A stretch of 16,597 bases of DNA from Bacteroidales bacterium (GTDB lineage: Bacteria; Bacteroidota; Bacteroidia; Bacteroidales; UBA7960). The notes beneath the pieces were generated by a model. The model was not told the origin of the DNA. It saw nothing but the letters and a program-made list of their open reading frames with translations, and did no database searches. The stretch lies in assembly GCA_003554665.1 (NCBI GenBank), contig PWGY01000056.1, forward strand, positions 1 through 16,597. The letters are read 5' to 3'. Shown in pieces: positions 7,135 to 15,334 of this stretch. The stretch's first letter is position 1, and the number at the start of each line of letters is the position of its first letter. Made by a program: the position numbers and the translations under genes.

Positions 7135-8541
7135 ATGGATACCGTACAAACAACATTATTTAAAGACAGGCTGCTGGAGCTATACCAACAGGAGCAGGAA
7201 GCCATACAGGGAAAAGCGACCCCCTTCGTAAACAGGTTGCGAAAGCATGCCCTGGCACGATTCCGTGAAAATGGCTTCCCCGGCACCAACCAGGAAAGCT
7301 GGAGGTTTACCGATCTGACACCGTTGTTAAACACCGAGTTTGTATTCGACTTCAGCAACCAAAGCCGTCACATGGATGTGGATAAAATTTTCACCTGTGA
7401 CGTTTACGACCTTGATACCTTCAGCATCACATTGCTGAACGGATGGTTTGTTTACAAGCATGCCCCCCTTACCCAACTGCCTGACGGAACCATTATCGGA
7501 AGCCTGGCCAAAGCCATGGAAGTTTACCCTGAGCTGGTAGACCGGTATTACGGCAAGGCTGTAAAAATGGAAACCCATGAACTGGCTGCCCTTAACACGG
7601 CATTCGCTCAGGACGGTCTGTTCATATACGTCCCGGAAGGGGTAAAGGTGGAGAAACCAATCCAGCTGATTAATATTGTCAATGCAGACCATCCTGTTTT
7701 TCTGCAACCACGCCATCTGATCATTGCAGAAAACGGGTCTGAACTGACCCTGGTTCACTGCGACCATTCCCTGACCCACAACATCAGCTTTACCAATACT
7801 CTAATGGAAACCTATGCCGGGGATGAGGCAAAGGTATCGCACTATAAAATCCAAAACAAAGGACGCAATTCTGCCCTGGTAACGAACAATTTCTTTCAAC
7901 ATGAAGCATCAAGCAAACTTTACAGCAACATCATCACGCTGAACGGAGGGTTCACAAAAAACATTGTGGACGTGGCCATTGCAGGTACAAATTGCCGGTC
8001 TGAACATTACGGGCTGTATCTTGTGGACAGCAACCAGCATGTGGACAACCAGCTGTACATCGACCACCGGGAATCATCCTGTTACAGCAATCAGTTATAC
8101 AAAGGAATACTGGACGATGAAGCCACAGCCGTTTTTTCCGGCAAAGTAATGGTACAAAGACACTCCCAGCAAACCGAGGCCCATCAGAATAATCACAACA
8201 TTCTGCTTACCGATGATGCAAAAGCCAACACCCAGCCACACCTGGAAATTTATGCGGATGACGTAAAATGTTCTCATGGTGCAACGGTGGGGCAGCTGGA
8301 TCCTGAAGCCATGTTCTATATGCGATCGAGAGGGCTCTGCGAGCGTTCAGCCAGGCAATTGATGATGATCGCTTTTGCCGGCGAGGTGGTCAATGAAATC
8401 AACATCGATGCCCTTCGTGAACGGATTCACCACATGGTCGAAAAAAGACTGAAAGGAGAATTGTCGATCTGTGATCAGTGTGTGCTGCATTGCAACAGCA
8501 AGGAGCCCACCACATTCAACATCGACCTCAGCAAGCTATAA
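7135..8541 (+). CDS. sufD: Fe-S cluster assembly protein SufD
   Basis: A 468-residue SufD, the SufB paralogue that completes the SufBC2D scaffold and is tied to iron acquisition by the complex. The N-terminal region has ESWRFTDLTPL (54-64). The core has LDDEATAVFSGKVMVQRHSQQT (326-347). The C-terminal part includes KCSHGATVGQLD, where H381 corresponds to the functionally important His360 of E. coli SufD. Residues 446-453 form a cysteine cluster, C446-x2-C449-x3-C453, near the C-terminus, which the E. coli protein does not have as far as I recall. It could bind metal or be structural. The gene is closely packed between sufC and sufS. Confidence 0.96.
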   Translation: MDTVQTTLFKDRLLELYQQEQEAIQGKATPFVNRLRKHALARFRENGFPGTNQESWRFTDLTPLLNTEFVFDFSNQSRHMDVDKIFTCDVYDLDTFSITLLNGWFVYKHAPLTQLPDGTIIGSLAKAMEVYPELVDRYYGKAVKMETHELAALNTAFAQDGLFIYVPEGVKVEKPIQLINIVNADHPVFLQPRHLIIAENGSELTLVHCDHSLTHNISFTNTLMETYAGDEAKVSHYKIQNKGRNSALVTNNFFQHEASSKLYSNIITLNGGFTKNIVDVAIAGTNCRSEHYGLYLVDSNQHVDNQLYIDHRESSCYSNQLYKGILDDEATAVFSGKVMVQRHSQQTEAHQNNHNILLTDDAKANTQPHLEIYADDVKCSHGATVGQLDPEAMFYMRSRGLCERSARQLMMIAFAGEVVNEINIDALRERIHHMVEKRLKGELSICDQCVLHCNSKEPTTFNIDLSKL

Positions 8542-8559
8542 ACAAAAAACAACTGCTCC

Positions 8560-9777
8560 GTGAGTACGACTGAACAACTGCGCAAACAGTTTCCCATTCT
8601 TGCAAGGGAGGTCAACAACCGCCCCCTGGTTTATTTTGACAATGCCGCCACCACCCAAAAACCCAGGCGGGTCATTGAACGGATTCAGAAATATTACGAA
8701 TCGGAAAACAGCAACATTCACCGTGGCGCACACTTTTTAAGCCAGATGGCAACGGACGCCTATGAGCAGGCCAGAAAAACCACAGCTTCTTTTATCAATG
8801 CAGCACACCCCCGTGAGGTTATTTTTACCCGGGGCACCACCGAAGCAATCAACCTGGTCGCCCACTCATTTTGCAAGCAGTTTCTCAAGCCCGGCGACGA
8901 AATCCTGATTTCAGCCATGGAGCATCACTCCAACATTGTTCCCTGGCAAATCGCCTGCCAGGAGCACCGGGCCAGCCTCAAAGTGATTCCCATTAACCAG
9001 AATGGCGAGCTCATGATGACTGATTACCATCAATTGCTCAGTGACAAAACCCGGCTGGTTGCCATCACCCATGTCAGCAATGCACTGGGAACCATTAATC
9101 CTGTAAGGGAAATCATTGAAGATGCGCACAGCAGGGATATCCCTGTATTGATTGACGGAGCCCAGGCCACACCACACATGGCTGTTGATGTTCAGGAACT
9201 TGACTGTGATTTTTACAGTTTTTCAGGCCATAAAATGTACGGCCCGATGGGAATCGGGGTATTATACGGCAAGGAAAAGTGGCTGGAACAAATGCCTCCC
9301 TATCAAAGTGGTGGTGAAATGATCAGGGATGTCAGTTTTGAAAAAACCACATATAACGACCTCCCCTTTAAGTTTGAAGCGGGCACACCCAATGTTGCCG
9401 GGGTACTGGGCCTTGAATCTGCCATCAACTTCATCAGCGAAACAGGCCATGACACAATTTCATCCCACGAAAGTGACTTATTGCAATATGCACTTGAAGG
9501 GCTGAACAATTTTGAGAATATCAGGCTGATCGGCACACCCGCCCACCGGGCAGGTGTAATATCCTTTCTGTTGGGCGACATTCACCCATACGATGCAGGT
9601 ACCATCCTCGACAAACTGGGCATTGCCGTTCGTACCGGCCACCATTGTGTACATCCAGTGCTTGACTTTTACAATATTCCGGGAACCATACGCATATCTT
9701 TCGGTGTTTACAATACCAGGCAAGAGGTGGACAAATTCATAAAGTCTCTGGATACGGTCAGAGAAATGTTCGGATAA
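8560..9777 (+). CDS. sufS: Cysteine desulfurase SufS
   Basis: A 405-residue PLP-dependent group II cysteine desulfurase that takes sulfur from L-cysteine, leaving alanine, and passes it to SufE. Visible elements: YFDNAATTQKP near residue 25, HHSN (122-125), PLP-nitrogen-binding D199, the lysine that forms the Schiff base, K225, in FSGHKMYGP, and the persulfide-forming C363 in VRTGHHC. The short loop around this cysteine matches the SufS rather than the IscS type. The start is GTG at 8560, 18 bases after sufD. The next in-frame Met (residue 63) would remove the conserved N-terminus, so GTG is favoured. Confidence 0.96.
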   Translation: MSTTEQLRKQFPILAREVNNRPLVYFDNAATTQKPRRVIERIQKYYESENSNIHRGAHFLSQMATDAYEQARKTTASFINAAHPREVIFTRGTTEAINLVAHSFCKQFLKPGDEILISAMEHHSNIVPWQIACQEHRASLKVIPINQNGELMMTDYHQLLSDKTRLVAITHVSNALGTINPVREIIEDAHSRDIPVLIDGAQATPHMAVDVQELDCDFYSFSGHKMYGPMGIGVLYGKEKWLEQMPPYQSGGEMIRDVSFEKTTYNDLPFKFEAGTPNVAGVLGLESAINFISETGHDTISSHESDLLQYALEGLNNFENIRLIGTPAHRAGVISFLLGDIHPYDAGTILDKLGIAVRTGHHCVHPVLDFYNIPGTIRISFGVYNTRQEVDKFIKSLDTVREMFG

Positions 9778-9789
9778 AAACATGTGGCC

Positions 9790-10317
9790 ATGCAACAACA
9801 GGAGAACCAGGCGAAAAATAATTTCCACAGGATGAACCGCCTATACGGCCAGCTCTTCCTTTTTCTGATCGCCGCCCTTGTATTCAGCTCACTTCTGATT
9901 AGCAACATCGGACCACTGCTCATATACAACCCAGGGGTTTATGCGGCCATAAAAACAGCCAGCATTGCCGTGGGAGCCATTCTGATGGTCATTGCCTATG
10001 TCACCCCACAGCGGCAGATCCGAGAGATTGACCCATCCGCTTCACTTGCAGAAAAAATCGAATTATTCCGGCAGGCAGTCATCTTGAGGCTTTTACTGAT
10101 AACGGGTGCCGGGGCTTTCACCTGCCTGTTTTTTATTCTGATTGCAGACACAGACCTGATATTACTGCTGGCCATCATCATCATATTTCTGGTGCTGGCC
10201 CGTCCGACCCCATTTAAAACAGCCGGAGACCTGAAACTGAACGATGAAGAAAAAAACACCCTGATGCAATGGACCCTTTCATCAAAAAACAAACAAAAGA
10301 AGAATGACCAGCATTAA
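9790..10317 (+). CDS. Four-helix membrane protein of unknown function, inside suf operon
   Basis: A 175-residue protein I cannot assign to a named function (177 if the GTG at 9784 is the start). Four hydrophobic segments are evident, at about residues 21-46, 51-71, 97-118 and 121-137 in this numbering. A basic N-terminus precedes them, and the hydrophilic tail is preceded by LARPTPFKTAGDLKLNDEE. I have the impression that similar small four-helix proteins ending in an RPT...DL.L...E motif are common in Bacteroidota, but I cannot search for this. It begins 12 bases after sufS, and its last 14 bases overlap sufE, so it is co-transcribed and probably translationally coupled with the sulfur-transfer pair. 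A membrane role in Fe-S assembly is pure inference. Confidence 0.85.
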   Translation: MQQQENQAKNNFHRMNRLYGQLFLFLIAALVFSSLLISNIGPLLIYNPGVYAAIKTASIAVGAILMVIAYVTPQRQIREIDPSASLAEKIELFRQAVILRLLLITGAGAFTCLFFILIADTDLILLLAIIIIFLVLARPTPFKTAGDLKLNDEEKNTLMQWTLSSKNKQKKNDQH

Positions 10318-10723
10318 AGAAAAAGAACAAAAGATTATCAGCGATTTTGAACTATTTGATGACTGGATGGATAAATACAACTATATCATCGAAATGGGCA
10401 AGTCCATCCCCCCCATCAGAGCAGAATATAAAACCGACAAATACCTTATTAAAGGATGTCAGTCGCGCGTATGGCTTCATGCCGGTTATGAGGACGGGAA
10501 GGTAATTTACACGGCCGACAGCGATGCACTGATCACCAAAGGGATCGCTGCTTTACTCATTGAGGTTCTTTCAGGGCACCCCCCGAAAGAGATCGTGGAT
10601 TCAGAGCTGTCTTTTATTGATGAGATCGGACTCAAGGAGCATCTTTCTCAAACACGATCCAACGGTCTGGTTAACATGATCAAGCAGATGAAGCTATATG
10701 CATTGGCCTTCCAAAAAATGTAA
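10304..10723 (+). CDS. sufE: Sulfur-acceptor protein SufE
   Basis: A 139-residue SufE that accepts persulfide sulfur from SufS, activates the desulfurase and hands sulfur to SufB. The key cysteine is C52 in LIKGCQSRVWLHA, the invariant SufE loop. The C-terminal half contains the conserved GIAALLIEVLSGHPPKEI. Length matches the family (E. coli 138). The ATG at 10304 lies inside the end of the preceding membrane-protein gene in another frame (14-bp overlap). Confidence 0.96.
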   Translation: MTSIKEKEQKIISDFELFDDWMDKYNYIIEMGKSIPPIRAEYKTDKYLIKGCQSRVWLHAGYEDGKVIYTADSDALITKGIAALLIEVLSGHPPKEIVDSELSFIDEIGLKEHLSQTRSNGLVNMIKQMKLYALAFQKM

Positions 10724-10732
10724 CCCAAACAA

Positions 10733-10812
10733 CCCGGGATGAAGCGGATGATCCAAATGAGCAGTTTCACGGCTCTCCATCATTAGTAATCACCGCCCCC
10801 GGGATGAAACGG
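10733..10812 (+). repeat. 15-bp near-identical repeat carrying two ATGs between sufE and sufT
   Basis: CCCGGGATGAAGCGG at 10733-10747 recurs as CCCGGGATGAAACGG at 10798-10812 (14 of 15 match). Both copies contain an ATG. The first opens a 15-codon reading frame (10739-10786, beginning MKRMIQM) that ends in TAG before the second. The second is the upstream start candidate of the DUF59 gene. This could be a partial duplication of the gene start or a small leader peptide. No terminator is seen between sufE and the next gene. Confidence 0.7.
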
Positions 10813-11148
10813 CAAAAGCAAACAAACATGCAGCAACAGCAAAACACCCCACAGGAAGAACAGGTCATTGACGCCCTTAAAACAGTGTTTGACCCGGAAA
10901 TCCCCGTCAATGTATATGACCTGGGGCTGATTTACCAAATTGCCATTGACCGGGATGGCGTGGTGGATATCACCATGACCCTGACCAACCCCAATTGCCC
11001 GGTGGCCGATGAAATGCCGGAAAGGATTCAGGAGGCTGTTGAACAGGTGGACAAGGTCAGAAAAGCCAGGATTGACCTGGTATTTGATCCGCCCTGGTCC
11101 ACAGACAATATGTCAGATGCTGCCAGACTTGAATTGGGTCTGCTCTGA
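10804..11148 (+). CDS. sufT: DUF59/MIP18-family Fe-S assembly protein (SufT-like)
   Basis: A 114-residue protein of the MIP18 (DUF59) family, whose SUF-linked members help load Fe-S clusters into target enzymes. Signatures are DPEIPVNVYDLGLIY (30-44), DITMTLTNPNCPVAD with the conserved C65, and FDPPWSTDNMSD near the end. Suf-operon DUF59 proteins usually begin shortly before the DPEIP block, so the second Met at 10828 (106 residues) is an equally good start. The extra N-terminal residues are Gln/Lys rich. It is the last gene of the suf operon, 80 bases after sufE. Family is certain; the sufT symbol is by context. Confidence 0.92.
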   Translation: MKRQKQTNMQQQQNTPQEEQVIDALKTVFDPEIPVNVYDLGLIYQIAIDRDGVVDITMTLTNPNCPVADEMPERIQEAVEQVDKVRKARIDLVFDPPWSTDNMSDAARLELGLL

Positions 11149-11262
11149 TAATTCAGCCAGTATATGGCACACTGAACCCCTTTCCGAAGATGTCATCCGC
11201 GGCCCCGTCGAAGTTCCGGTGCCTGTTCAGCAATCAGCCCCAGCGGGAAACATTCCCCGCCA

Positions 11263-11288
11263 CCTGATTTCATCAGGATATTATTTTT
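11263..11288 (+). terminator. Possible terminator hairpin at the end of the suf operon
   Basis: CCTGAT (11263-11268) pairs with ATCAGG (11272-11277) around a three-base loop, followed by ATATTATTTTT. The stem is short and the T tract overlaps the first gcvH promoter candidate, so the terminator role is uncertain. The rest of the 215-base gap after sufT holds no convincing gene. Confidence 0.4.
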
Positions 11289-11315
11289 GCAGGTAGAAAA
11301 AAGGTTGTATTTTTG
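11282..11315 (+). promoter_or_regulatory. gcvH promoter, with two -7-like elements in tandem
   Basis: TATTTTTG occurs at 11282-11289 and again at 11308-11315. Both are perfect TAnnTTTG matches. The TTTG of the first copy (11286-11289) is 18 bases from the second, so it can also serve as the -33 element of the downstream promoter. The start from the second would be near 11322, about 40 bases before gcvH. Confidence 0.65.
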
Positions 11316-11363
11316 GCTTCATAACCAATGAAGCACAAGTTGTAATCACTAAATCCCCGAAAA

Positions 11364-11744
11364 ATGAATATTCCTGACAATCTTAAGTACACCAAAGACC
11401 ATGAATGGGTAAAAATTGACGGCGATATTGCTACTGTAGGCATTACTGATTTTGCCCAGGGCGAGCTTGGAGACGTGGTTTTTGTGGAAGTCGACACTGA
11501 AGGAGAAAACCTTGACCAAGAAGAAACTTTTGGAACCATCGAAGCTGTAAAAACCGTATCAGATCTTTTCATGCCCCTTAGTGGAGAGATCACAGCATTC
11601 AATGAAGAGCTCGAATCTGCACCTGACACAATTAATAAAGACCCTTACGGTAAAGGTTGGATCATCAAAATCAAAATTGCAGATAAGTCAGAAGTGGATG
11701 ACCTGCTTGATGCCGGGCAATACAAGGAACTGGTAGAAGCCTGA
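11364..11744 (+). CDS. gcvH: Glycine cleavage system H protein
   Basis: A 126-residue lipoyl carrier protein that shuttles the aminomethyl intermediate between the P, T and L proteins of glycine cleavage. Recognisable blocks are [12 protein letters not shown] (9-20), [18 protein letters not shown] (25-42) and [11 protein letters not shown], with lipoylated lysine K63. Then come PLSGEI and [13 protein letters not shown]. The length is typical and nothing is missing. No gcvP or gcvT lies nearby, so the system is dispersed in this genome. A VanZ-like gene starts seven bases after the stop. H proteins also serve as lipoate-relay intermediates in some bacteria, so a role beyond glycine cleavage is possible. 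Confidence 0.97.
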   Translation: MNIPDNLKYTKDHEWVKIDGDIATVGITDFAQGELGDVVFVEVDTEGENLDQEETFGTIEAVKTVSDLFMPLSGEITAFNEELESAPDTINKDPYGKGWIIKIKIADKSEVDDLLDAGQYKELVEA

Positions 11745-11751
11745 CCGGTTA

Positions 11752-12183
11752 ATGGCACATAACCGCATCAGTGTGCAAACCATCAGATTTTTTTCTCCCG
11801 CTTTATTATGGGGGTTGATCATTTTGCTTATCATAGGGCTTCCGGGAGAAAACATCCCGGAAAGTGGTTTGCTGAATATCCCGCACATCGATAAAGTGGT
11901 CCATTTTGTGCTCTTTGCGGTAATGGGTGCATTACTTGTATATGGTTATAGGAAAAAACATCAGGGGAGAACTTTACACGGCAGGCAACTGTTAATTTGC
12001 ATCACCCTGGGAGTTTTTTACGGAATTCTGACGGAATTTCTTCAGTATTGTTGTTTCAGTGACCGCCATGGTAATGTGCCTGATGCCATCGCAAATGGTT
12101 TTGGAACGGTTTTTGGAGTTATTCTATCAGCACAATTGTTCAGAAAAATGATTGGTTATCAGGAAAAAAATCAACCTGATTGA
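11752..12183 (+). CDS. VanZ-like family membrane protein
   Basis: A 143-residue integral membrane protein with about four hydrophobic segments (roughly 13-31, 49-66, 79-99 and 112-130). It carries the VanZ-family polar pattern: D47-K48-x2-H51 in HIDKVVHF, E95 and Q98 in LTEFLQ, R105, then D111 and N115 in PDAIANGFG. VanZ itself confers low-level teicoplanin resistance, but most homologues have no known function and this should not be read as a resistance gene. Only seven bases separate it from gcvH, so the two are probably co-transcribed. Confidence 0.85.
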   Translation: MAHNRISVQTIRFFSPALLWGLIILLIIGLPGENIPESGLLNIPHIDKVVHFVLFAVMGALLVYGYRKKHQGRTLHGRQLLICITLGVFYGILTEFLQYCCFSDRHGNVPDAIANGFGTVFGVILSAQLFRKMIGYQEKNQPD

Positions 12184-12209
12184 CTTTTGCAAAATACTTT
12201 GTATATTAG
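12180..12209 (+). promoter_or_regulatory. Possible tonB promoter
   Basis: TTG at 12180-12182 and TATATTAG at 12202-12209 are 19 bases apart. The second is an imperfect TAnnTTTG (six of eight). A nearby TACTTTG (12195-12201) is another near match. The 115-base gap before tonB suggests an independent promoter, but neither candidate is strong. Confidence 0.3.
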
Positions 12210-12298
12210 CAAACTCTTTTGTGACGATTATTTTCAGACCAACAAACAGACCAACAAACACAGGAAACAGCTACTAAACCAACCAGACAGGAACTATT

Positions 12299-12976
12299 AT
12301 GGAATTAAAAAAAACACCAAAAGCAGACCTTGAGAGCAAAAAGCGTATCTTTTTGCAGATCGGTATTGCAATAGCGCTTGGTGCGGCATTGGTTGCCTTC
12401 GAATGGAGGCACTACGAGCGGCCGGAGGTTGACCTTGGCACGCTGGAGGTCGACTTCATTGAAGAAGAAGATATCCCGATTACCAGACAGGAACCGCCAC
12501 CGCCTCCGCCTCCACCGGAACCTTCCGAGGAGCTGATCATCGTGGATGACGATGTGGAACTGGAAGAGGAGTTTACCGTCGACATGGATGCTGATGTATT
12601 TACTGAGGTTCAGGAGTTTACGCCCATTGAGTTCGAAGAGGAAGAAGAGGAGGAAGAGGACGTTATCTTCACAGTTGTGGAAGACCAGCCTCAGTTTCCT
12701 GGCGGAGAAGAAGCCAGGCAGCGTTTTCTTGAGGAGAACCTGAGGTATCCCCAGATGGCACGCGAAGCTGGCATACAGGGAACAGTATTTGTCACCTTTG
12801 TGGTAGAAACCGATGGAAGTGTTACCGATGTTCAGGTACTTCGTGGTATTGGTGGCGGATGCGACCAGGAAGCCGTACGTGTTGTGGAAATGATGCCCCG
12901 CTGGGAACCCGGCCGTCAGAGAGGCCAGGCTGTGAGGGTACAGTTTAATATGCCCATCCGGTTCAGGCTGAATTAA
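12299..12976 (+). CDS. tonB: TonB-family energy transducer
   Basis: A 225-residue TonB-type protein that links the inner-membrane ExbB/ExbD motor to outer-membrane TonB-dependent transporters. It has a cytoplasmic basic N-terminus, one membrane helix (about 16-36), a run of eight prolines (66-73), a very acidic linker including eight consecutive Glu (113-120), then the C-terminal TonB domain (about 130-225). That domain begins VEDQPQFPGGEEARQRF and ends with PRWEPGRQRGQAV...MPIRFRLN, the usual Bacteroidota arrangement. No exbB or exbD is adjacent. Bacteroidota often encode several TonBs, so this one's partners are unknown. A strong terminator follows. Confidence 0.95.
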   Translation: MELKKTPKADLESKKRIFLQIGIAIALGAALVAFEWRHYERPEVDLGTLEVDFIEEEDIPITRQEPPPPPPPPEPSEELIIVDDDVELEEEFTVDMDADVFTEVQEFTPIEFEEEEEEEEDVIFTVVEDQPQFPGGEEARQRFLEENLRYPQMAREAGIQGTVFVTFVVETDGSVTDVQVLRGIGGGCDQEAVRVVEMMPRWEPGRQRGQAVRVQFNMPIRFRLN

Positions 12977-12998
12977 TCACCGGATCAGACACATATAC

Positions 12999-13032
12999 AA
13001 AAAAAGCCGTCTTTTGCAAGGCGGCTTTTTTT
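12999..13032. terminator. Bidirectional terminator between tonB and recG
   Basis: The 15-base arm AAAAAAAGCCGTCTT (12999-13013) pairs with AAGGCGGCTTTTTTT (13018-13032) with a single G-U wobble and a four-base loop TTGC. It has A and T tracts at opposite ends, so it can terminate transcription from either side. It lies between two convergent genes (tonB on plus, recG on minus). The remaining bases to 13099 show nothing further. Confidence 0.95.
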
Positions 13033-13099
13033 GTGTCAATCGGTTCCGGCCATTGGTCACGGCCAGTGATTCCTTTAGTTCCGACCATTGATCCGGCGA

Positions 13100-15220
13100 T
13101 CAACTGATGCGGCTCCAGAATAACTGCCGGGGAAATAAATACGCCAGTTGTCGCCTCAACATCCTGTGCTCCGGCAAGCCCAGTTCCGGATCCTTTTTGA
13201 GCAGATCCATGGCCTGCCGGCGTGCGTATTTCAACACCTTTTCATCCCTGGTAAGGTCTGCGATTTTCAAATCAAGAATACCACTTTGTTGCGTTCCCTG
13301 GAGGTCTCCGGGGCCACGCAACTGCAGGTCGGTTTCAGCAATGCGGAAGCCATCATTGGTTTCCACCATCACACCAAGGCGCTTTCGTGCATCTGCACTT
13401 AATTCATCCTTAGACATTAAAATACAGAATGACTGATCTGCACCCCTGCCAACCCGGCCTCTTAACTGGTGCAGCTGCGACAGGCCAAAACGCTCTGCAC
13501 TTTCAATAACCATTACACTTGCATTGGGCACATCAATCCCGACCTCAATCACCGTAGTAGCAACCATGATATGCGTTTGGCCGTTTACAAAACGCTGCAT
13601 TTCATAATCTTTATCAACCGGTTTCATCTTACCATGCACAATGCTGACGGAATAATCCGGGGGAGGAAATTCCCGTACAATACCTTCATAGCCATCATGC
13701 AGGTCTTTCAGATCCAGCTTCTCCGATTCCCTGATCAGGGGATACACCACGTAAATCTGCCGGCCCTTTTCAATCTCTTTGCGGAGAAATCCAAATACCT
13801 TCAGGCGATTTCTGTCATATTGATGCACTGTACGGATCGGCTTTCGGCCCGGGGGAAGCTCGTCAATTACAGATACATCAAGATCGCCATACAATGTCAT
13901 GGCCAGGGTTCGGGGTATGGGGGTTGCGGTCATTACCAGCACATGAGGAGGCATGCTTCCCTTTGACCAAAGCCTGGCCCGTTGTGCCACGCCAAACCGA
14001 TGTTGCTCGTCAATCACAACCATTCCCAGGGCTTTAAATCTGACCATGTCTTCCAGCAAGGCATGGGTTCCGACCAACAAATGAAGACTGCCATCTGCAG
14101 CAGCTGAAAGCAATTCACGCCGTTCAGCCTGTTTTGTGGAGCCCGTAAGCAGTCCAACACGGACTCCGAGCTCCGACAACATGGCAGAAACCGACTCATA
14201 GTGCTGAATAGCGAGGATTTCTGTCGGAGCCATCAGACAGGCCTGAAAGCCATTATCCAGTGCCATCAGCATACTCATTACGGCCACCACTGTTTTCCCG
14301 CTTCCCACGTCACCCTGTAGCAGACGATTCATTTGTTTTCCTGAAAGGGTGTCCCCCCGAATATCCTTCAGTACCCTTTTCTGAGCAGCAGTCAGCTCAA
14401 AAGAAAGTTTTTCCCGATAAAACCCGTTGAAAAAATTACCCAGACCCGAAAAAACATGACTACTGGATTTTTCGTTCCGGATCAGTTTATGCCTTAAAAG
14501 GTTTAGCTGAATAAAAAACAACTCCTCAAATTTGAGCCGTGCCCCGGCCCTTTTCAGCATTCTGTCATCGGCCGGGAAGTGAATATGGAACAACGCCTCT
14601 TCACGTGAGGGCAGCTTCAGGGACGACAAAATCCATGATGGAAGGGTCTCTGCCAGATGGTTTTCTACCACCGGAAGCAAGGTCTTAACCAATTTGGCAA
14701 TACCCCTGCTGTCGAGGCCCATTGCACCCAGTTTTTCCGTTGAACTATATACAGGTTGTAAAGCAGAGCCCTGGTTGATTGCCCCGGGTGTGACCGGCTC
14801 AACCTCAGGGTGTGCGATGTTAAACTTTTTTCCGAAAAGCGCTGGCTTTCCGAACACAATGTATTCTACTCCCGGCTTAAACCGGTCCTTCAGCCATTTA
14901 AACCCCCGAAACCATACCAGTTCCAACTGGCCGGTGGAATCAGATAAAACAGCTGTCATCCTTGTGGTGCGGTGCTTGCCATGCAAACGAATGTCAGAGA
15001 TATGCCCCCTGATCTGAACATACGGCATTTGGTCTATGACCTCTGCGATGGTATAGAACCGGCTTCTGTCAATGTACCGGAAGGGGAAATAAGTCAGCAG
15101 ATCCCGGAATGAATGAATATCCAGCTCTTTCCTGAGAATTTCCGCACGTTTGGGCCCGACTCCCTTCAGGAATTCAATGGGTGTGTCCAGGTAGTCTTGC
15201 CGGCCGGTGGTGTCTTTCAT
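13100..15220 (-). CDS. recG: ATP-dependent DNA helicase RecG
   Basis: A 706-residue RecG, the helicase that regresses stalled replication forks and processes branched DNA. The N-terminal part begins with LDTPIEFLKGVGPKRAEILRKE (helix-hairpin-helix-like GVGPKRA), followed by the OB-fold wedge domain (about 60-150). Helicase motifs (numbered from the chosen Met) are GDVGSGKT (303-310), DEQHRFG (404-410, a DEQH box), TATPIPRT (431-438) and QLHQLRGRVGRG (582-593). The C-terminal RecG-specific block includes DLQLRGPGDLQGTQQSG. The ATG at 15220 suits the family. Another Met nine codons upstream at 15247 would add a weakly supported extension. It runs divergently from the next gene. Confidence 0.96.
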   Translation of the reverse strand: MKDTTGRQDYLDTPIEFLKGVGPKRAEILRKELDIHSFRDLLTYFPFRYIDRSRFYTIAEVIDQMPYVQIRGHISDIRLHGKHRTTRMTAVLSDSTGQLELVWFRGFKWLKDRFKPGVEYIVFGKPALFGKKFNIAHPEVEPVTPGAINQGSALQPVYSSTEKLGAMGLDSRGIAKLVKTLLPVVENHLAETLPSWILSSLKLPSREEALFHIHFPADDRMLKRAGARLKFEELFFIQLNLLRHKLIRNEKSSSHVFSGLGNFFNGFYREKLSFELTAAQKRVLKDIRGDTLSGKQMNRLLQGDVGSGKTVVAVMSMLMALDNGFQACLMAPTEILAIQHYESVSAMLSELGVRVGLLTGSTKQAERRELLSAAADGSLHLLVGTHALLEDMVRFKALGMVVIDEQHRFGVAQRARLWSKGSMPPHVLVMTATPIPRTLAMTLYGDLDVSVIDELPPGRKPIRTVHQYDRNRLKVFGFLRKEIEKGRQIYVVYPLIRESEKLDLKDLHDGYEGIVREFPPPDYSVSIVHGKMKPVDKDYEMQRFVNGQTHIMVATTVIEVGIDVPNASVMVIESAERFGLSQLHQLRGRVGRGADQSFCILMSKDELSADARKRLGVMVETNDGFRIAETDLQLRGPGDLQGTQQSGILDLKIADLTRDEKVLKYARRQAMDLLKKDPELGLPEHRMLRRQLAYLFPRQLFWSRIS

Positions 15221-15334
15221 TATGAATGCTGTAGCTGTTTTTTGCAATCAAAGGGTAAAAATAATGTAAAATCTGCGGAACTGTTGTTATTTTTGACAAT
15301 AGCAAGCAGCACACCCAAAAACAAAGTTTTATCT
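15221..15334. promoter_or_regulatory. Divergent promoter region between recG and the reductase-like gene
   Basis: This 114-base AT-rich spacer must serve both directions. On the plus strand, TATTTTTG at 15288-15295 is a perfect TAnnTTTG -7 match with a leader of about 33 bases before the ATG at 15335, but no clear -33 is visible. On the minus strand only imperfect matches are seen (for example TATTTTTA), so the recG promoter is not resolved. Confidence 0.45.

Noticed and set aside
11009..11296. 95-residue plus-strand reading frame after sufT
   Set aside because: Its first half is an out-of-frame reading of sufT and the rest shows no recognisable family or composition of a real gene.
11752..12183. 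Glycopeptide resistance gene (vanZ)
   Set aside because: Only the general VanZ family pattern is present, no other van genes are nearby, and such homologues are widespread without resistance.
15113..15334. N-terminal extension of the reductase-like gene
   Set aside because: It lies antisense to the recG start and contains no conserved sequence, and the Rossmann motif begins right after the ATG at 15335.
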